A DNA stretch of 64,000 nucleotides from Anaerolineae bacterium (GTDB lineage Bacteria > Chloroflexota > Anaerolineae > Anaerolineales > Anaerolineaceae): positions 1-64,000 of the forward strand of contig JABUFD010000002.1 of the NCBI GenBank assembly GCA_013314735.1, in the 5' to 3' direction. The position numbers and the translations under genes were made by a program. The notes below the pieces were generated by a model, which had not been told where the DNA came from, made no database searches, and saw nothing but the letters and a program-made list of their open reading frames with translations. Position 1 is the stretch's first letter. Every line of letters starts with the position of its first letter. Below are positions 24,408 through 34,223 of the stretch, piece by piece.

Positions 24408-24878
24408 TTGAAATGGCGATGGCTTTACTACCTGCTGGCGGGGATTGCGTTCGGTATCTTTGATTTCTACTTCCAGAACTGGGTGCAGGCACTTTCTGCC
24501 TGGGGGATATGGATCAATATTCCCATCCTGGGGATTTGGCTGGTGCTGTTGGTGCCTGTTGCCGTAGTGGAGGTAAAAACATCCAACTCGCCATGGCTGA
24601 CGGCGGCGGCGTCCGCATTTGCATGGTCTACGGCGGTGGTGGCATATTACCTGTTTAATGGGATCAAATTGATTGTGATTGGAGAGCCCTCTCGGCCGGA
24701 AATGCATCTCTCAAATCGGGGCGATGCCTTTTATTGGAGCAACATCAGGGCCTTCTTCACCGGTGATTTCGTCAGTGGGGTGGGGGAATGGCTGATCATT
24801 GCAATCATCGGCGGCAGCCTGATCGGTCTGGTAATCGGGTTTGTAGCGCTGCGGCTGAAGGATATCAGGAAATCCTGA
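24408..24878 (+). CDS. Small four-helix membrane protein of unknown function
   Basis: The start is TTG at 24408 with AGGAGG nine bases upstream; no in-frame ATG fits as well. The 156-residue protein has about four helices (YYLLAGIAFGIFDFYF, IPILGIWLVLLVPVAVVEV, AAASAFAWSTAVVAYYLF, WLIIAIIGGSLIGLVIGFVALRL) and a ~35-residue polar loop before the last. I do not recognise a family. It is the first gene right of the composition change and the tRNA fragment, so it probably belongs to the host backbone. Confidence 0.7.
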   Translation: MKWRWLYYLLAGIAFGIFDFYFQNWVQALSAWGIWINIPILGIWLVLLVPVAVVEVKTSNSPWLTAAASAFAWSTAVVAYYLFNGIKLIVIGEPSRPEMHLSNRGDAFYWSNIRAFFTGDFVSGVGEWLIIAIIGGSLIGLVIGFVALRLKDIRKS

Positions 24879-24951
24879 GCGGATTCCTTCGCCTCATTAG
24901 CGGTTGACCCCGGTGCTTCTTGTGGGTTAAATGCTGTCTGAATGTGACCGA

Positions 24952-26169
24952 TCAGTAATTGCCATAATGGGCCTGCCGCCGGTATTGTTGGGGGGTTAAT
25001 CCGGTGAATTTCTTGAAGATGGAAGAAAAATAGCTCTGGGATGCGTATTGCAGAAAATAACCGATCTGGGTGATGGAATAGTTTGAATAGCGCATCAATG
25101 CTTGGGCTTCTTTAATTCTCTCGCGGTGAATATAGTCCGTGATCGACAGGCCTGTTTCTTTCTTAAAATTCTGAGAAAGTGTTTTGGCACTTACACGGCT
25201 ACCAGCGACCAGCTGGAGCAAGTCAATGTTTTCATGCAGATGCCCATTGATATACGCACAGGCAGCAGTAATCATTGGCGACAGGCGGTTTTTTCCCAGT
25301 GTCTGTGCGACTTTTTCTGTGAAATCCAGTGCCATTTCAAGGGTGACGCTCGATATGCTGGCTATGTCGTTCATTGGGTCAATCACCTGGCAATAAATAT
25401 CGCTTAATGAATAGGCCAATTCGGGAGGCAGCCCGCCTGCGATGGCTGCCCGGGTCACCAGAGTGATAAAACTGACGAATGTAAACTTTTCCTGTTGTAC
25501 CGGGTCATTGGACATTCGACCGACAACACCCGGGGCCGGGGAGTGTAACGCTTGTTTCAATCGAATCACATCTCCTTCGGACACTGCTTCCAGGATGGTA
25601 TGTTCAAAACTGGATGGTGTATGCATCACCTTGTTTTCCCGAGCTTCAAACAGGGTGTGGGTTAACAACTCCTCCATTTCCAGGGCTGCCCTGGGTTGCT
25701 GCAGAAGGATCATATCGGGTGGAATCATCACCTGTTGTATCATGTAATGGATCAGGGAGAGCGTGATCAAAAAACGGCGGAAGGAAATCACCGGTATCTG
25801 ATGGATATGTTCACAAAAAGCTTTCCGGTACTGCTCTGCCACATTGCGCTGAAGGGCAAGCTTTATGAAGGCATCCTCATCATGGCGGATCGGGGCGGCA
25901 GGCCCCAGGATAAGGAATGTGTTGTCATCCAGTTGGATTACCCCGTAGAAAAAAACTGGATCCAGGATCTCGACCATGGGTGCGGAGGTTGCCGGCCTTT
26001 TCTCCAGGTAATGAGAGATGAGGGAGTGGTTACCTACTGTGGTTTCATCACTCTGGGGCAGCGAGGGCAGAGTATACACCGGGGAACCGTCCGCCTGGCA
26101 TATCATCAGCGGGATGGCGGAGACTTCATAAAACAGGTCCAGTGCTTGTTTGTGCTTGGTCTCTAGCAT
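24952..26169 (-). CDS. AraC-family transcriptional regulator
   Basis: I take the ATG at 26169 (MLETKHKQALDLFYEV; 405 residues) rather than an upstream GTG/TTG-type start. The last ~100 residues are a double helix-turn-helix of AraC type: LLQLVAGSRVSAKTLSQNF, then SITQIGYFLQYASQSYFSSIFKKFTGLTPQQYR. The first ~290 residues are a sensor domain of a kind common in AraC regulators of sugar genes in Firmicutes. It is divergent from the GPH symporter at 26407 and probably activates it. A -10-like TATAAT on the minus strand lies at 26245-26250. Confidence 0.88.
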   Translation of the reverse strand: MLETKHKQALDLFYEVSAIPLMICQADGSPVYTLPSLPQSDETTVGNHSLISHYLEKRPATSAPMVEILDPVFFYGVIQLDDNTFLILGPAAPIRHDEDAFIKLALQRNVAEQYRKAFCEHIHQIPVISFRRFLITLSLIHYMIQQVMIPPDMILLQQPRAALEMEELLTHTLFEARENKVMHTPSSFEHTILEAVSEGDVIRLKQALHSPAPGVVGRMSNDPVQQEKFTFVSFITLVTRAAIAGGLPPELAYSLSDIYCQVIDPMNDIASISSVTLEMALDFTEKVAQTLGKNRLSPMITAACAYINGHLHENIDLLQLVAGSRVSAKTLSQNFKKETGLSITDYIHRERIKEAQALMRYSNYSITQIGYFLQYASQSYFSSIFKKFTGLTPQQYRRQAHYGNY

Positions 26170-26406
26170 GATTACGGTGGAGATCCTCGAAAATTTAAAG
26201 GAATGACATTTTTTTGATAGACAGTTCGGCGTTGCTGCGTTTAAATTATATCCTACCAATTATCCATGCTTTCATTAATCCAGGAATGGAAACCAATTGA
26301 GTGTTGTGTAGGATTGCATACTGTTGCTTGCTGATCCATTTTATCCGGCAATCAACTGAATCCAAAAGTAAAAGGAATCGTCTTCCCACACAAAAAGGAA
26401 TGTGCC

Positions 26407-27834
26407 ATGAAAGATAAGAAACAGCAATATCCTCTTGATTTCAAAACCATGTTCGGTGTCAGTACCATGGGGCTTTCGCAGATGATCGCCAACTCGCTGA
26501 TCACCGGGTTCCTGATGCTGTATATTACCGATTACGCCGGAATCTATACCGGCATCGCGGGAAAAGCCGCCTCAGTGGCTACGCTGATGTTGTTGATCGG
26601 GCGTATCTGGGATGGGATCAATGATCCATTGCTTGGTTTTGTGATGGACCGCAGTCCGCGCACCCGGTGGGGCAAGTTCAAACCCTTCATGTTCTGGGCA
26701 ACCCTGGCATCTGCCCTATTGATCATTGCCTTGTTCAATATTCCCATGGGTGCGTCAGATGCGCTCAAAGTTGCCCTGGTATATGTCCTATACATTTTAT
26801 TTGATACAGCCTTCACGCTGCTGCCGATGAACCCATTGATTCAATCACTTTCTGGTGATACCCGGGTGCGTACCAAACTGCTGGTAGTGCCTCGAGTGGT
26901 GACCACCTTCCTCTCAATCCTGATGTCGTTCTTCCTGGCAATCGCAGTCTCGCTTGGGGTTGATGGGGTTAGGCCGAATATCGGCCTGGCTGTAGTGGTG
27001 TTTATGGTACCATTCACATTACTTTCCATGATTGGCATTGCAATGGTGAGGGAGGGCACCGCAAACGTGGATGAAGAGAAAGTGCAGGTGAAGGATGTCT
27101 TTGCAATGCTGAAGTCCAACAAACCCCTGTGGATATCCCAATTATCCGGGTTGGTGGGTGGTTTCAGCTTCGCTTTTGTCATGGCGGCAATCACCTACTA
27201 TATCAAATATGCCTTTGGTGCTGCAAACCTGGGGACAACCTCCATGATCTGGGGAATTACCATCCTGTTTGGCATGGTTGGCGGTACTTTCCTGGCTCAG
27301 TTCATCCAGAAGCGGGTTACCCCCGGTAACGGTGCGATCATTGTCAATGCCATTTCCATTGTCCCAATGTTGATTTTGTGGGTGATCAATTTATCTGGTC
27401 CCATCCAGCGTCAGGGCCTGATGTTTGCCCTGCTGTTCATTGCCATGCTTGGCGTTGGTGGTGGCTACATTCCCGGAACCTTGATCGGGATGGAATGCAT
27501 GGATTATAACAAGTATGCGACAGGGAAAAGTATGGAAGGTACCATCAACGCTGTCGGCCAATTTGTGTTAAAAATCCAGGCTGCGATCTCCTCTGCCCTG
27601 ACTGGCGTGGTCTTGATTGCTGTTGGATATAATGCGGAGTTGTACCAGGATGCTGCTACCATCCCGGATACCTTATTCAGTGGGTTGGGATTGGTGTTAT
27701 TTGGGCTGCCAGCATTGAGTTCATTATTAGCCATTGTAATCATGGCAATGTACCCGTTGCGCCACAAGGGCAAGCGTGAAGTGATGTATGCTGATATCGA
27801 AGCCAAACACGCTGCAAACCAGTCTTCTGATTAG
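26407..27834 (+). CDS. GPH-family sugar:cation symporter (MelB-like)
   Basis: The 475-residue protein has twelve predicted helices and GPH hallmarks: GRIWDGINDPLLGFVMDRSPRTRWGKFKPFM near residues 70-105 carries the Asp residues that bind sugar and cation in MelB (quoted in two parts: GRIWDGINDPLLGFVMDRS and RTRWGKFKPFM). The C-terminus is cytosolic and polar. Substrate is likely a glycoside, pentoside or hexuronide. The adjacent divergent AraC regulator probably controls it. AAAGGAATGTGCC precedes the ATG. A second GPH gene lies 2.8 kb downstream. Confidence 0.88.
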   Translation: MKDKKQQYPLDFKTMFGVSTMGLSQMIANSLITGFLMLYITDYAGIYTGIAGKAASVATLMLLIGRIWDGINDPLLGFVMDRSPRTRWGKFKPFMFWATLASALLIIALFNIPMGASDALKVALVYVLYILFDTAFTLLPMNPLIQSLSGDTRVRTKLLVVPRVVTTFLSILMSFFLAIAVSLGVDGVRPNIGLAVVVFMVPFTLLSMIGIAMVREGTANVDEEKVQVKDVFAMLKSNKPLWISQLSGLVGGFSFAFVMAAITYYIKYAFGAANLGTTSMIWGITILFGMVGGTFLAQFIQKRVTPGNGAIIVNAISIVPMLILWVINLSGPIQRQGLMFALLFIAMLGVGGGYIPGTLIGMECMDYNKYATGKSMEGTINAVGQFVLKIQAAISSALTGVVLIAVGYNAELYQDAATIPDTLFSGLGLVLFGLPALSSLLAIVIMAMYPLRHKGKREVMYADIEAKHAANQSSD

Positions 27835-28001
27835 CCTGAACCCCTACCCCTTTTCTTGGGGCAGTTGAGGGTGATATCACTCCGATGATTGTCTCTGGTC
27901 ATTGGAGTGTATGGTCGCGAGGGCTGATTGTTTCGCGCTGAAAATCCATGTTATAAATGGTGGTACCTGGCGATTCACAGGCTCAGTAGATCATCGCCGG
28001 G

Positions 28002-28325
28002 ATGTATTGGATCTTGATGGACCGGATTGAGAAGGAAAAAATGGTGATCGAAAGGATGATACGCCTGTATTGCAGGCGTAGGCATCATTCCAGGGAACTG
28101 TGCAGCGAGTGCAGCGAGATGCTGGATTATGCCCACCAGCGGCTGGACAGGTGCCCTTTTGGTGCTGCGAAACCGACTTGTAGAAATTGTCCCATCCATT
28201 GCTACAAGCCTGGGATGCGCAAACGGATCAATGCTGTGATGAAATATTCCGGCCCCCGGATGTTGTTCAGGTACCCGGCTCTGGCCATCGACCACTTGAT
28301 TCATGGACTGAAAAAAGCATCTTAA
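28002..28325 (+). CDS. Nitrous-oxide-stimulated-promoter family protein
   Basis: The 107-residue protein fits this family (PF11756 type) along its whole length: EKMVIERMIRLYCRRRHHS, then LCSECSEMLDYAHQRLDRCPF, KPTCRNCPIHCY and MKYSGPRMLFRYPALAIDHLIHG. The conserved Cys residues suggest a metal site. The family name comes from an old reporter study and no biochemical function is known. It stands alone between a symporter gene and a phosphoesterase gene on the other strand. Confidence 0.85.
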   Translation: MYWILMDRIEKEKMVIERMIRLYCRRRHHSRELCSECSEMLDYAHQRLDRCPFGAAKPTCRNCPIHCYKPGMRKRINAVMKYSGPRMLFRYPALAIDHLIHGLKKAS

Positions 28326-28417
28326 GCCGCAGGCATTGTGGGAAGGGGGATACGCGCCACCAATGCAGAGGGAACAAGGGAGCCTGTTCACAAACCGGCG
28401 ATTGTAGGTGGCAGCTG

Positions 28418-29779
28418 TTAGAAGAATCGATGATTTCCAAAGGTGTCAGCGCTGGAAAAATAAAACGACCAGCCAGATTTCTTGCGTTGCTGTGGATTCT
28501 CACTTGGGCGGAAAATGATCACCTTGGTGATGGCTTGCAGATGGCCAAAGTGGCGAAAATCTGGTGTGGCGGGGATGTAGTTTCGCCAGGTGCCGGTGTT
28601 GAGATAATAGCGTTCCTCGCCCTGGTGGGTTGCGATCAGCGCAACTTCGGGGGTGTGGGTGTGACCGCTGACAACACACCTGACACTGGAATCTTCTGAC
28701 TGGATCACACTCTCTTTTTGCGCCCAGGCAGCCTGGGAGGTCAGTTTGATTTTTCGTGAGACCAGTTTCATGATCTGCTTGACCACCCCATAATTGGCAG
28801 CCACCTTGACCACACCCAGTTTGAGCGCTCCCATCAAGAACACTTTTTTGAGGGGACTGAGAACACTGGATTGGCGGATATGTTCTTTGAAGGCAGTGTT
28901 GTGTTTTAAGCTGTCGATGATTTTCATAAAACAGGGTTTCACCAACGCCCAGGTTTTGCGCTTTTTTACCCCTGGCGTGGAAAACAGGAAGGATAATAAT
29001 GCGCTGGCTGGACGCACATCATCAAATTCGATCAATCGCTTGTAGAGGGCAAATAATTTTTTGTCCTTCTGAATGGCTTCTTCACCATAGTAACGGGAAA
29101 AAAAGTACGGCAGGCCAGCACCGAATTCCACCGACATGATATCCCCCAGGCTGGGTGCCCCATAGACAGATTCGGGAAATTCAATTGGTATCTCCGGCAG
29201 GTGTTCCGTTTTGATTGAAAAATTGTCGCTATTGTATTCATGGCCGTGCCGCACCAGGCAAAATGGCAGTCCGTTGGAATCATTCAGCAGGACGTGATGG
29301 GGGAAGATCTCCGGGCTGTTGCCCAGTCCGAGCAATTCCCGTGCCCTGGCACGCGTTGCCGGGGTGGCATTCACCAGCCGGTCGTGGTTGCCCAGGATGT
29401 AATGGACGGTTACCGGGACAGAGAAGATTTTTGATAGATTATGAAACATGGACAGGGTAGTCTTGACCCGTTTTTCAACCGCAATCGCATCCAATATGCG
29501 CAGAATGGCGTTCTCCACAGGAGAACCTGGTTCAACCTGCTGGTTGGCAACATACGGCCTCTGGTTGCCTTCCAGCCACAGGGCGGAACGATTGATCTCC
29601 AATATGTCGCCAGCCAATACCAGATCTATAGAAGGTATGCCGTTGTTGACTGCAAAATCGTTGAGTTCGGCAAAATAACTGCGAAATATCTGCGGTTCGA
29701 TGTTCCGGTTGAACCGCCGGCTCCCAAGCCGGGTGGATTGGGCTTCTGTAAAATGGATATCTGATAAAACAACAATCAT
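28418..29779 (-). CDS. Calcineurin-like metallophosphoesterase
   Basis: I take the ATG at 29779 (453 residues), which starts directly with the first metal motif: MIVVLSDIHF. The others follow: LVLAGDILE, YILGNHDRL, a VRHGHEYN and VVSGHTHTP, the complete set of dinuclear-metal phosphoesterase motifs. The ~200 residues between GNHD/HGHE and GHTH are longer than in small phosphodiesterases and mostly helical; they may define the substrate, which I cannot name. The gene stands alone. Confidence 0.85.
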   Translation of the reverse strand: MIVVLSDIHFTEAQSTRLGSRRFNRNIEPQIFRSYFAELNDFAVNNGIPSIDLVLAGDILEINRSALWLEGNQRPYVANQQVEPGSPVENAILRILDAIAVEKRVKTTLSMFHNLSKIFSVPVTVHYILGNHDRLVNATPATRARARELLGLGNSPEIFPHHVLLNDSNGLPFCLVRHGHEYNSDNFSIKTEHLPEIPIEFPESVYGAPSLGDIMSVEFGAGLPYFFSRYYGEEAIQKDKKLFALYKRLIEFDDVRPASALLSFLFSTPGVKKRKTWALVKPCFMKIIDSLKHNTAFKEHIRQSSVLSPLKKVFLMGALKLGVVKVAANYGVVKQIMKLVSRKIKLTSQAAWAQKESVIQSEDSSVRCVVSGHTHTPEVALIATHQGEERYYLNTGTWRNYIPATPDFRHFGHLQAITKVIIFRPSENPQQRKKSGWSFYFSSADTFGNHRFF

Positions 29780-29960
29780 GGTTTCTTGCGTAAATGATGA
29801 GGTCCACGGCATTTTTTGAATCAAAGTACAGTCATTCCCCCTTAGTATACCTTTGATTACTGCATATTTTGACCGGTTAACAATCTCCTTACAAAGCAGG
29901 CACGGATTGTTAAAATTTCGCCTGAAACAATGGCTGTATATTGATGGATGGTGGTAACCT

Positions 29961-30401
29961 TTACCAGTTCCAGGTATAGACCTGTTGCGGTGTCAATTTG
30001 ATCAATAAATTGTGCGGGTCTTCAATCCACTCCTGTGGGCCAGGAGCCTTCACGCCTTCATCGCCCAGGTAGCGCTTGTAGATCCAATAGAATTGTTGGC
30101 GCAAAAAATCGCGCGGGTCGCGCACCAGATCTGCTGTGCCCTCGAAAATGACTGCCTGGGTTTTGCCACCCTCTTCGGCAATGTCAATGGATACAGCCAT
30201 TTTGGGATTATTCTCGAGATCCTTGATCTTGCGCGTATTGGAGTAGGAACTGATCCACAGGCTCTCACCATCCCAGGCATACCACACAGGAACTACATGC
30301 GGTTGGCCGCTGGAATCGGATGTGGCCACACGGGCGATGTGGGCATTCTCCAAAAAAGAGTCGATAAAGGCTTTTTTCTCATCAGGAATTGCATTATTCA
30401 T
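29961..30401 (-). CDS. Pyridoxamine 5'-phosphate oxidase-like flavin-binding protein
   Basis: The start at 30401 (146 residues) has GAGG five bases upstream; a longer frame to 30467 lacks a site. The fold pattern is that of FMN- or F420-binding split barrels: AHIARVATSDSSGQPHVVPV, then SLWISSYSNTRKIKDLENNPKMAVSID and AVIFEGTADLV. Length is standard. Members are flavin reductases, F420-dependent reductases or heme-related proteins; the cofactor cannot be told from sequence by eye. Confidence 0.82.
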   Translation of the reverse strand: MNNAIPDEKKAFIDSFLENAHIARVATSDSSGQPHVVPVWYAWDGESLWISSYSNTRKIKDLENNPKMAVSIDIAEEGGKTQAVIFEGTADLVRDPRDFLRQQFYWIYKRYLGDEGVKAPGPQEWIEDPHNLLIKLTPQQVYTWNW

Positions 30402-30599
30402 CATGACCTCGTTCTCCGGGTGTAAAGTGTTGATTTGATTGTAACTGAATTCTCCCATGGAGTTCATGTATATTTCGGATGGCGCTGGAATCTGGAAAAG
30501 AACGACAAAATGACTCCCCGATGTTTCCCGGTAGTGCTATACTCAAACGGATAATTAACCTTGGATATGCCTGAAACAATAATTTGAGGAGTCGAGGCG

Positions 30600-32030
30600 A
30601 TGCAAGAGCGTTCAGAAAAAATGACCTTCTGGCAAAAGCTGGGGTATGGTGTGGGCGATTTTTACGGTGGGGGTGCCGGCACACTGATCAGTTTCTTTTA
30701 CTTGGTTTTCCTGACCGATGTGGTTCGCATCAGCCCGGGGTTGGCCGGGGTGGTGCTGTTGGTCAGTAAAATCTATGACTCAATCACTGACCCGTTTGAG
30801 GGGGTGCTTTCTGACCGGACGCGTACCCGGTTGGGACGCCGCCGCCCCTATCTGCTGGCTGGCATTCCGCTGGTATTCCTCTCCTTTTTTGCCATTTTCT
30901 ACCCGGTCAATTTTGAAAGCGAAACCACCCGTTTTGTGTATGTGATTGCCACTTACCTGTTCTATTCCACTGTGGTCAGCCTGGTGATGTTGAATTACGG
31001 CGCGTTACAATCGGAACTGACCCTGAATTATAACGAGCGTACCTCACTGGCGACGTTCCGTATCTTCTTTTCCACGCTATCATCGATCCTGTGCGCGCTG
31101 CTACCCCTTGAAATTGTGAATGCCATGCCGGATGTACGAACGGGGTGGATTGTAACGGCGATGGTGTTCGGGTTGTTGTTTGCCCTGCCGTTCATTGCCA
31201 CGGTGGCGATCACCCGGGAGCGGCCGGAGTTCCAGAAGGATATGCGCCGCTTTCATTGGAAGCAGGCATTTGTGGAACCGTTCCAGATGCGTACGTTTGT
31301 GTTTGTGCTGGTCATGTATGTAACGGCATTCACCGCCTTTGATGCCACGCAATCCATTGTGGTGTATTTCATTAAATCCTACCTCGGACGGGGGGAGGAC
31401 GTCAGTTTTGTACTGGGCGGGATGTTGATCGCACAGGTGGTGTCGTTGCCGTTTTACCAATGGCTGAGTAAGAAGTTATCAAAGGCGAAGTCCTATATCC
31501 TGGGGGCGGTGCTGTTTGTTGTGGTGATGTTCTTTTCCTTCCTGATCACACCTGCTTCCCCGGGTTGGACCCTGTATGTCTTTGCTGTCCTGGTCGGTTT
31601 GGGCTCAGGAGGGGTGGTGATCATGGTATACGCGATTTTCCCGGACATCCCGGATGTGGATGAACTGCGTACCGGGGAGCGCCGCGAGGGAACCTATTCT
31701 GCACTCACAACCTTTACCCGCAAATTCTCATCCGCACTGGCCGTATTTGCCGTGGCGCAGGTGTTGGAATTGGCCGGTTACATCCCTCCGCTGCAAGAAG
31801 CTGGGAAGTTGATCGAAGCCACCCAAACTCCGGCATTTATCAATGCGCTGCGCTTGTTTTTTGTTTTGATCCCGGTTGGGTTTATCTCTTTTGGCATTTT
31901 CTTTGCCAGCCGATTCCCGTTAACACGTACCCGTTACGACCGGTTGGAAAAAGTACTGGCTGCCAGGCGTACCGGAGCTCCGGTGGATCCCACTGAAGCT
32001 GAGGATTTGACCAGGACGCTGATCGGTTGA
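30600..32030 (+). CDS. GPH-family sugar:cation symporter (second)
   Basis: The 476-residue protein has twelve predicted helices and the GPH motif VSKIYDSITDPFEGVLSDRT followed by RTRLGRRRPYLLAG, equivalent to the cation/sugar-binding region of MelB. GAGGAGTCGAGGCG precedes the ATG. It is not closely similar to the symporter at 26407 by eye, so it is not a recent duplication. There is no adjacent regulator or hydrolase on the same strand, and the substrate is unknown. Confidence 0.88.
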   Translation: MQERSEKMTFWQKLGYGVGDFYGGGAGTLISFFYLVFLTDVVRISPGLAGVVLLVSKIYDSITDPFEGVLSDRTRTRLGRRRPYLLAGIPLVFLSFFAIFYPVNFESETTRFVYVIATYLFYSTVVSLVMLNYGALQSELTLNYNERTSLATFRIFFSTLSSILCALLPLEIVNAMPDVRTGWIVTAMVFGLLFALPFIATVAITRERPEFQKDMRRFHWKQAFVEPFQMRTFVFVLVMYVTAFTAFDATQSIVVYFIKSYLGRGEDVSFVLGGMLIAQVVSLPFYQWLSKKLSKAKSYILGAVLFVVVMFFSFLITPASPGWTLYVFAVLVGLGSGGVVIMVYAIFPDIPDVDELRTGERREGTYSALTTFTRKFSSALAVFAVAQVLELAGYIPPLQEAGKLIEATQTPAFINALRLFFVLIPVGFISFGIFFASRFPLTRTRYDRLEKVLAARRTGAPVDPTEAEDLTRTLIG

Positions 32031-32071
32031 GTTTGGCCAGCTGCTAAGATATATTGCATGGTGCACTGGAT

Positions 32072-32521
32072 ATGAATGACAGCCATCAAAAAAGTACAAC
32101 CTCCCAATTTTTCCAGGCATTAAGAGAAACCTATCATCTGGATACTTTTTTCCAGGCCAATTCCGGGATGGTTGATTTCCCTGAATTTTCTGACTACCTG
32201 GGCGAAATATGCAATGAAAAAGGCTTGATTCCGGAACATGTGGTCCTGGCAGCTGGCATAGAACGGACCTATGGACATCAATTGTTTAATGGGACGCGAA
32301 AGCCGTCACGGGACAAGGTCATCCAACTGGCGTTTGGGTTGGGGCTGGACGTGGAGCAAACGCAAAAATTGTTGCAGGCTGCTGGCAGGAGTACGCTCTA
32401 CCCGAAGATTAAACGAGATGCAGCCATAGTCTTTTGCCTGTATCACCAAAAAGACTTTTATGAAACCCAGGACATTCTGTACCAATTGGGTGTCAGCCCA
32501 TTGGGGAGTATCAGCGGATGA
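32072..32521 (+). CDS. Helix-turn-helix (XRE-like) protein coupled to the kinase gene
   Basis: The ATG at 32072 gives 149 residues; a TTG six codons upstream is also possible. Residues about 45-105 (FSDYLGEICNEKGL, then VVLAAGIERTYGHQLFNGTR, KVIQLAFGLGLDVEQTQKLL) form a Cro/C1-type helix-turn-helix. The C-terminal 45 residues are short and helical. It overlaps the kinase gene by 4 bases (ATGA). Pairs of this kind, an XRE-like protein followed by a Ser/Thr kinase-like protein, suggest that the HTH protein is the kinase target or anti-partner. Confidence 0.75.
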   Translation: MNDSHQKSTTSQFFQALRETYHLDTFFQANSGMVDFPEFSDYLGEICNEKGLIPEHVVLAAGIERTYGHQLFNGTRKPSRDKVIQLAFGLGLDVEQTQKLLQAAGRSTLYPKIKRDAAIVFCLYHQKDFYETQDILYQLGVSPLGSISG

Positions 32522-34128
32522 TGGGAACCCCTGTTGATGAATTTTTACAGGCGTTCGATGACACTGACATTCCCACCGATGTGTCCCTGCGCTACGAGGT
32601 CATTGAGTGTTTTTCCCGGAATGCGTTTCGTGAAACCTACCTGGTGCGGGATCGGGAAACTTCGGCTTACCATGTGGCGCAGTGCCATTGGTCGTACGAT
32701 CCTGCAGTCAGTTCCATTCATACTGCAGTTCTGGAGAAACTGCATCATCCAGCCATTCCGGCCTATGTCAGTGATGTTCACCTTGAGGGCAGCCATTGGA
32801 TTGTGCGCGAATACGCAGAGGGTGAACGGTTGGATCGGTGGATCAAATCCCATCCGTTAGACGATGAACGGTTTGTCTCGATCGCCAGCCAATTGTGCGA
32901 TGTATTGGCCTATCTGCATGGGCAGCAGCCGCCTGTGATCCACCGTGACATCAAGCCGGAGAATATCATCGTGGATTCGGAAGGAAAACTAGCTCTGATC
33001 GATTTTCATATCGCTCGCACCTACCAGGCAGATGCCGCCAATGATACAGTTGCACTGGGAACGCGGCAGTATGCCGCTCCCGAACAATTCGGTTTTTCGC
33101 AAACCGACCCGCGCAGTGACATCTACGCGCTGGGTGTTCTCCTTCACTGGTTGTTGACAGGCAGCGCAGACCTGCACCTGACGCATACCTCCCCCATGGT
33201 GAAGCGCTTTGGCGCTGTGGTCGCGAAGTGCACCGCATTTGACCCGCAGCAGCGGTTCCAATCCGTTCAGCAGGTCAAGGCCGCTTTAACACCACGCACC
33301 ACACCTCGCACCATCTTGCTAATTACCAGTATTGTGTTGTTCCTGATCCTGGGGATGATTGGTTTAAGGCAGGCAGGATGGATGATTGGTAGCCAGGGGC
33401 AAAGAATCCAGTTTAAGGAACCTCTGATTGAGGAAGCGGTGCGCCTGGTATTGAAAAAAGGTAAACAGGATGTCATCACTTCGGAGGATTTGGCTACTGT
33501 TCGTGAACTGTGGATTTTTGGTGACAGGGCGGCAGCAGATGAAACCGGGTACCGCGATCTGGTCGACCAATTCGCCAGCCAAGGTGGAAGCATGTCACGC
33601 GGTGAACTCGATTCCCTCGCTGACCTGACGATGCTGCCCAATTTGAAACGAATCTCCATCGATTACCAGAACATCACCGATCTGGCCCCGCTTGCTGGTC
33701 TGGTAACGCTGCAGCATGTAGACCTGAACCACAATCCGGTGGTTGATGTTACTCCTTTATCCAGCCTGCCGTACCTGACGAATCTATCGCTGTTCGGCAC
33801 CCGGGTATTAGACCTGACCCCGCTTGCCGACTGTGAACAACTGGTTGTGGTGGATGTTGGGGCAACACCGATTGACTCGGTCGAGGCTTTTGCGGGCCTG
33901 GAATCTGTGACCACTCTCGTCATCCGAAAAGGGCAGCTCACTTCACTGGAGGGGATCGGGCAGATACTACCCAACCTCGAATACCTGTATCTGGGTGAGA
34001 CACCGGTTGCGAACCTGGCGCCTTTGCTATCCCTGCCATTTTTAAAACTGGTGGAAGTCAGCGAAGACACCCATCTGGCAGCAGCTGACAGGTATGACAA
34101 CCTGCCATTCCAACTGATAGCAGATTAA
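32518..34128 (+). CDS. Membrane Ser/Thr kinase-like protein with external leucine-rich repeats
   Basis: The 536-residue protein has a kinase domain (about 25-255), a helix at 265-284 (TILLITSIVLFLILGMIGLR) and an outer part with internalin-like leucine-rich repeats (about 375-510; NITDLAPLAGLVTLQHVDL and later copies). HRDIKPEN at 142-149 and APE at 187-189 are intact, but the beta-3 segment reads YHVAQCHW with no Lys, the Gly loop is absent and DFG reads DFH. It may be a weak kinase or a pseudokinase. The repeats suggest binding of an extracellular ligand. Confidence 0.85.
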   Translation: MMGTPVDEFLQAFDDTDIPTDVSLRYEVIECFSRNAFRETYLVRDRETSAYHVAQCHWSYDPAVSSIHTAVLEKLHHPAIPAYVSDVHLEGSHWIVREYAEGERLDRWIKSHPLDDERFVSIASQLCDVLAYLHGQQPPVIHRDIKPENIIVDSEGKLALIDFHIARTYQADAANDTVALGTRQYAAPEQFGFSQTDPRSDIYALGVLLHWLLTGSADLHLTHTSPMVKRFGAVVAKCTAFDPQQRFQSVQQVKAALTPRTTPRTILLITSIVLFLILGMIGLRQAGWMIGSQGQRIQFKEPLIEEAVRLVLKKGKQDVITSEDLATVRELWIFGDRAAADETGYRDLVDQFASQGGSMSRGELDSLADLTMLPNLKRISIDYQNITDLAPLAGLVTLQHVDLNHNPVVDVTPLSSLPYLTNLSLFGTRVLDLTPLADCEQLVVVDVGATPIDSVEAFAGLESVTTLVIRKGQLTSLEGIGQILPNLEYLYLGETPVANLAPLLSLPFLKLVEVSEDTHLAAADRYDNLPFQLIAD

Positions 34129-34223
34129 GCCTGCATTGCCTCAGGTGTGCAGGCTGCACACCTGCATTTGGGAATTCGGGTTAAAATTCACTCAGGAATC
34201 TGGTTGGCGAAGTGAGGTTATCC

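Noticed and set aside
27850-27868. CCCC/GGGG hairpin after the first GPH symporter.
   Set aside because: Too short and no T run to call a terminator.
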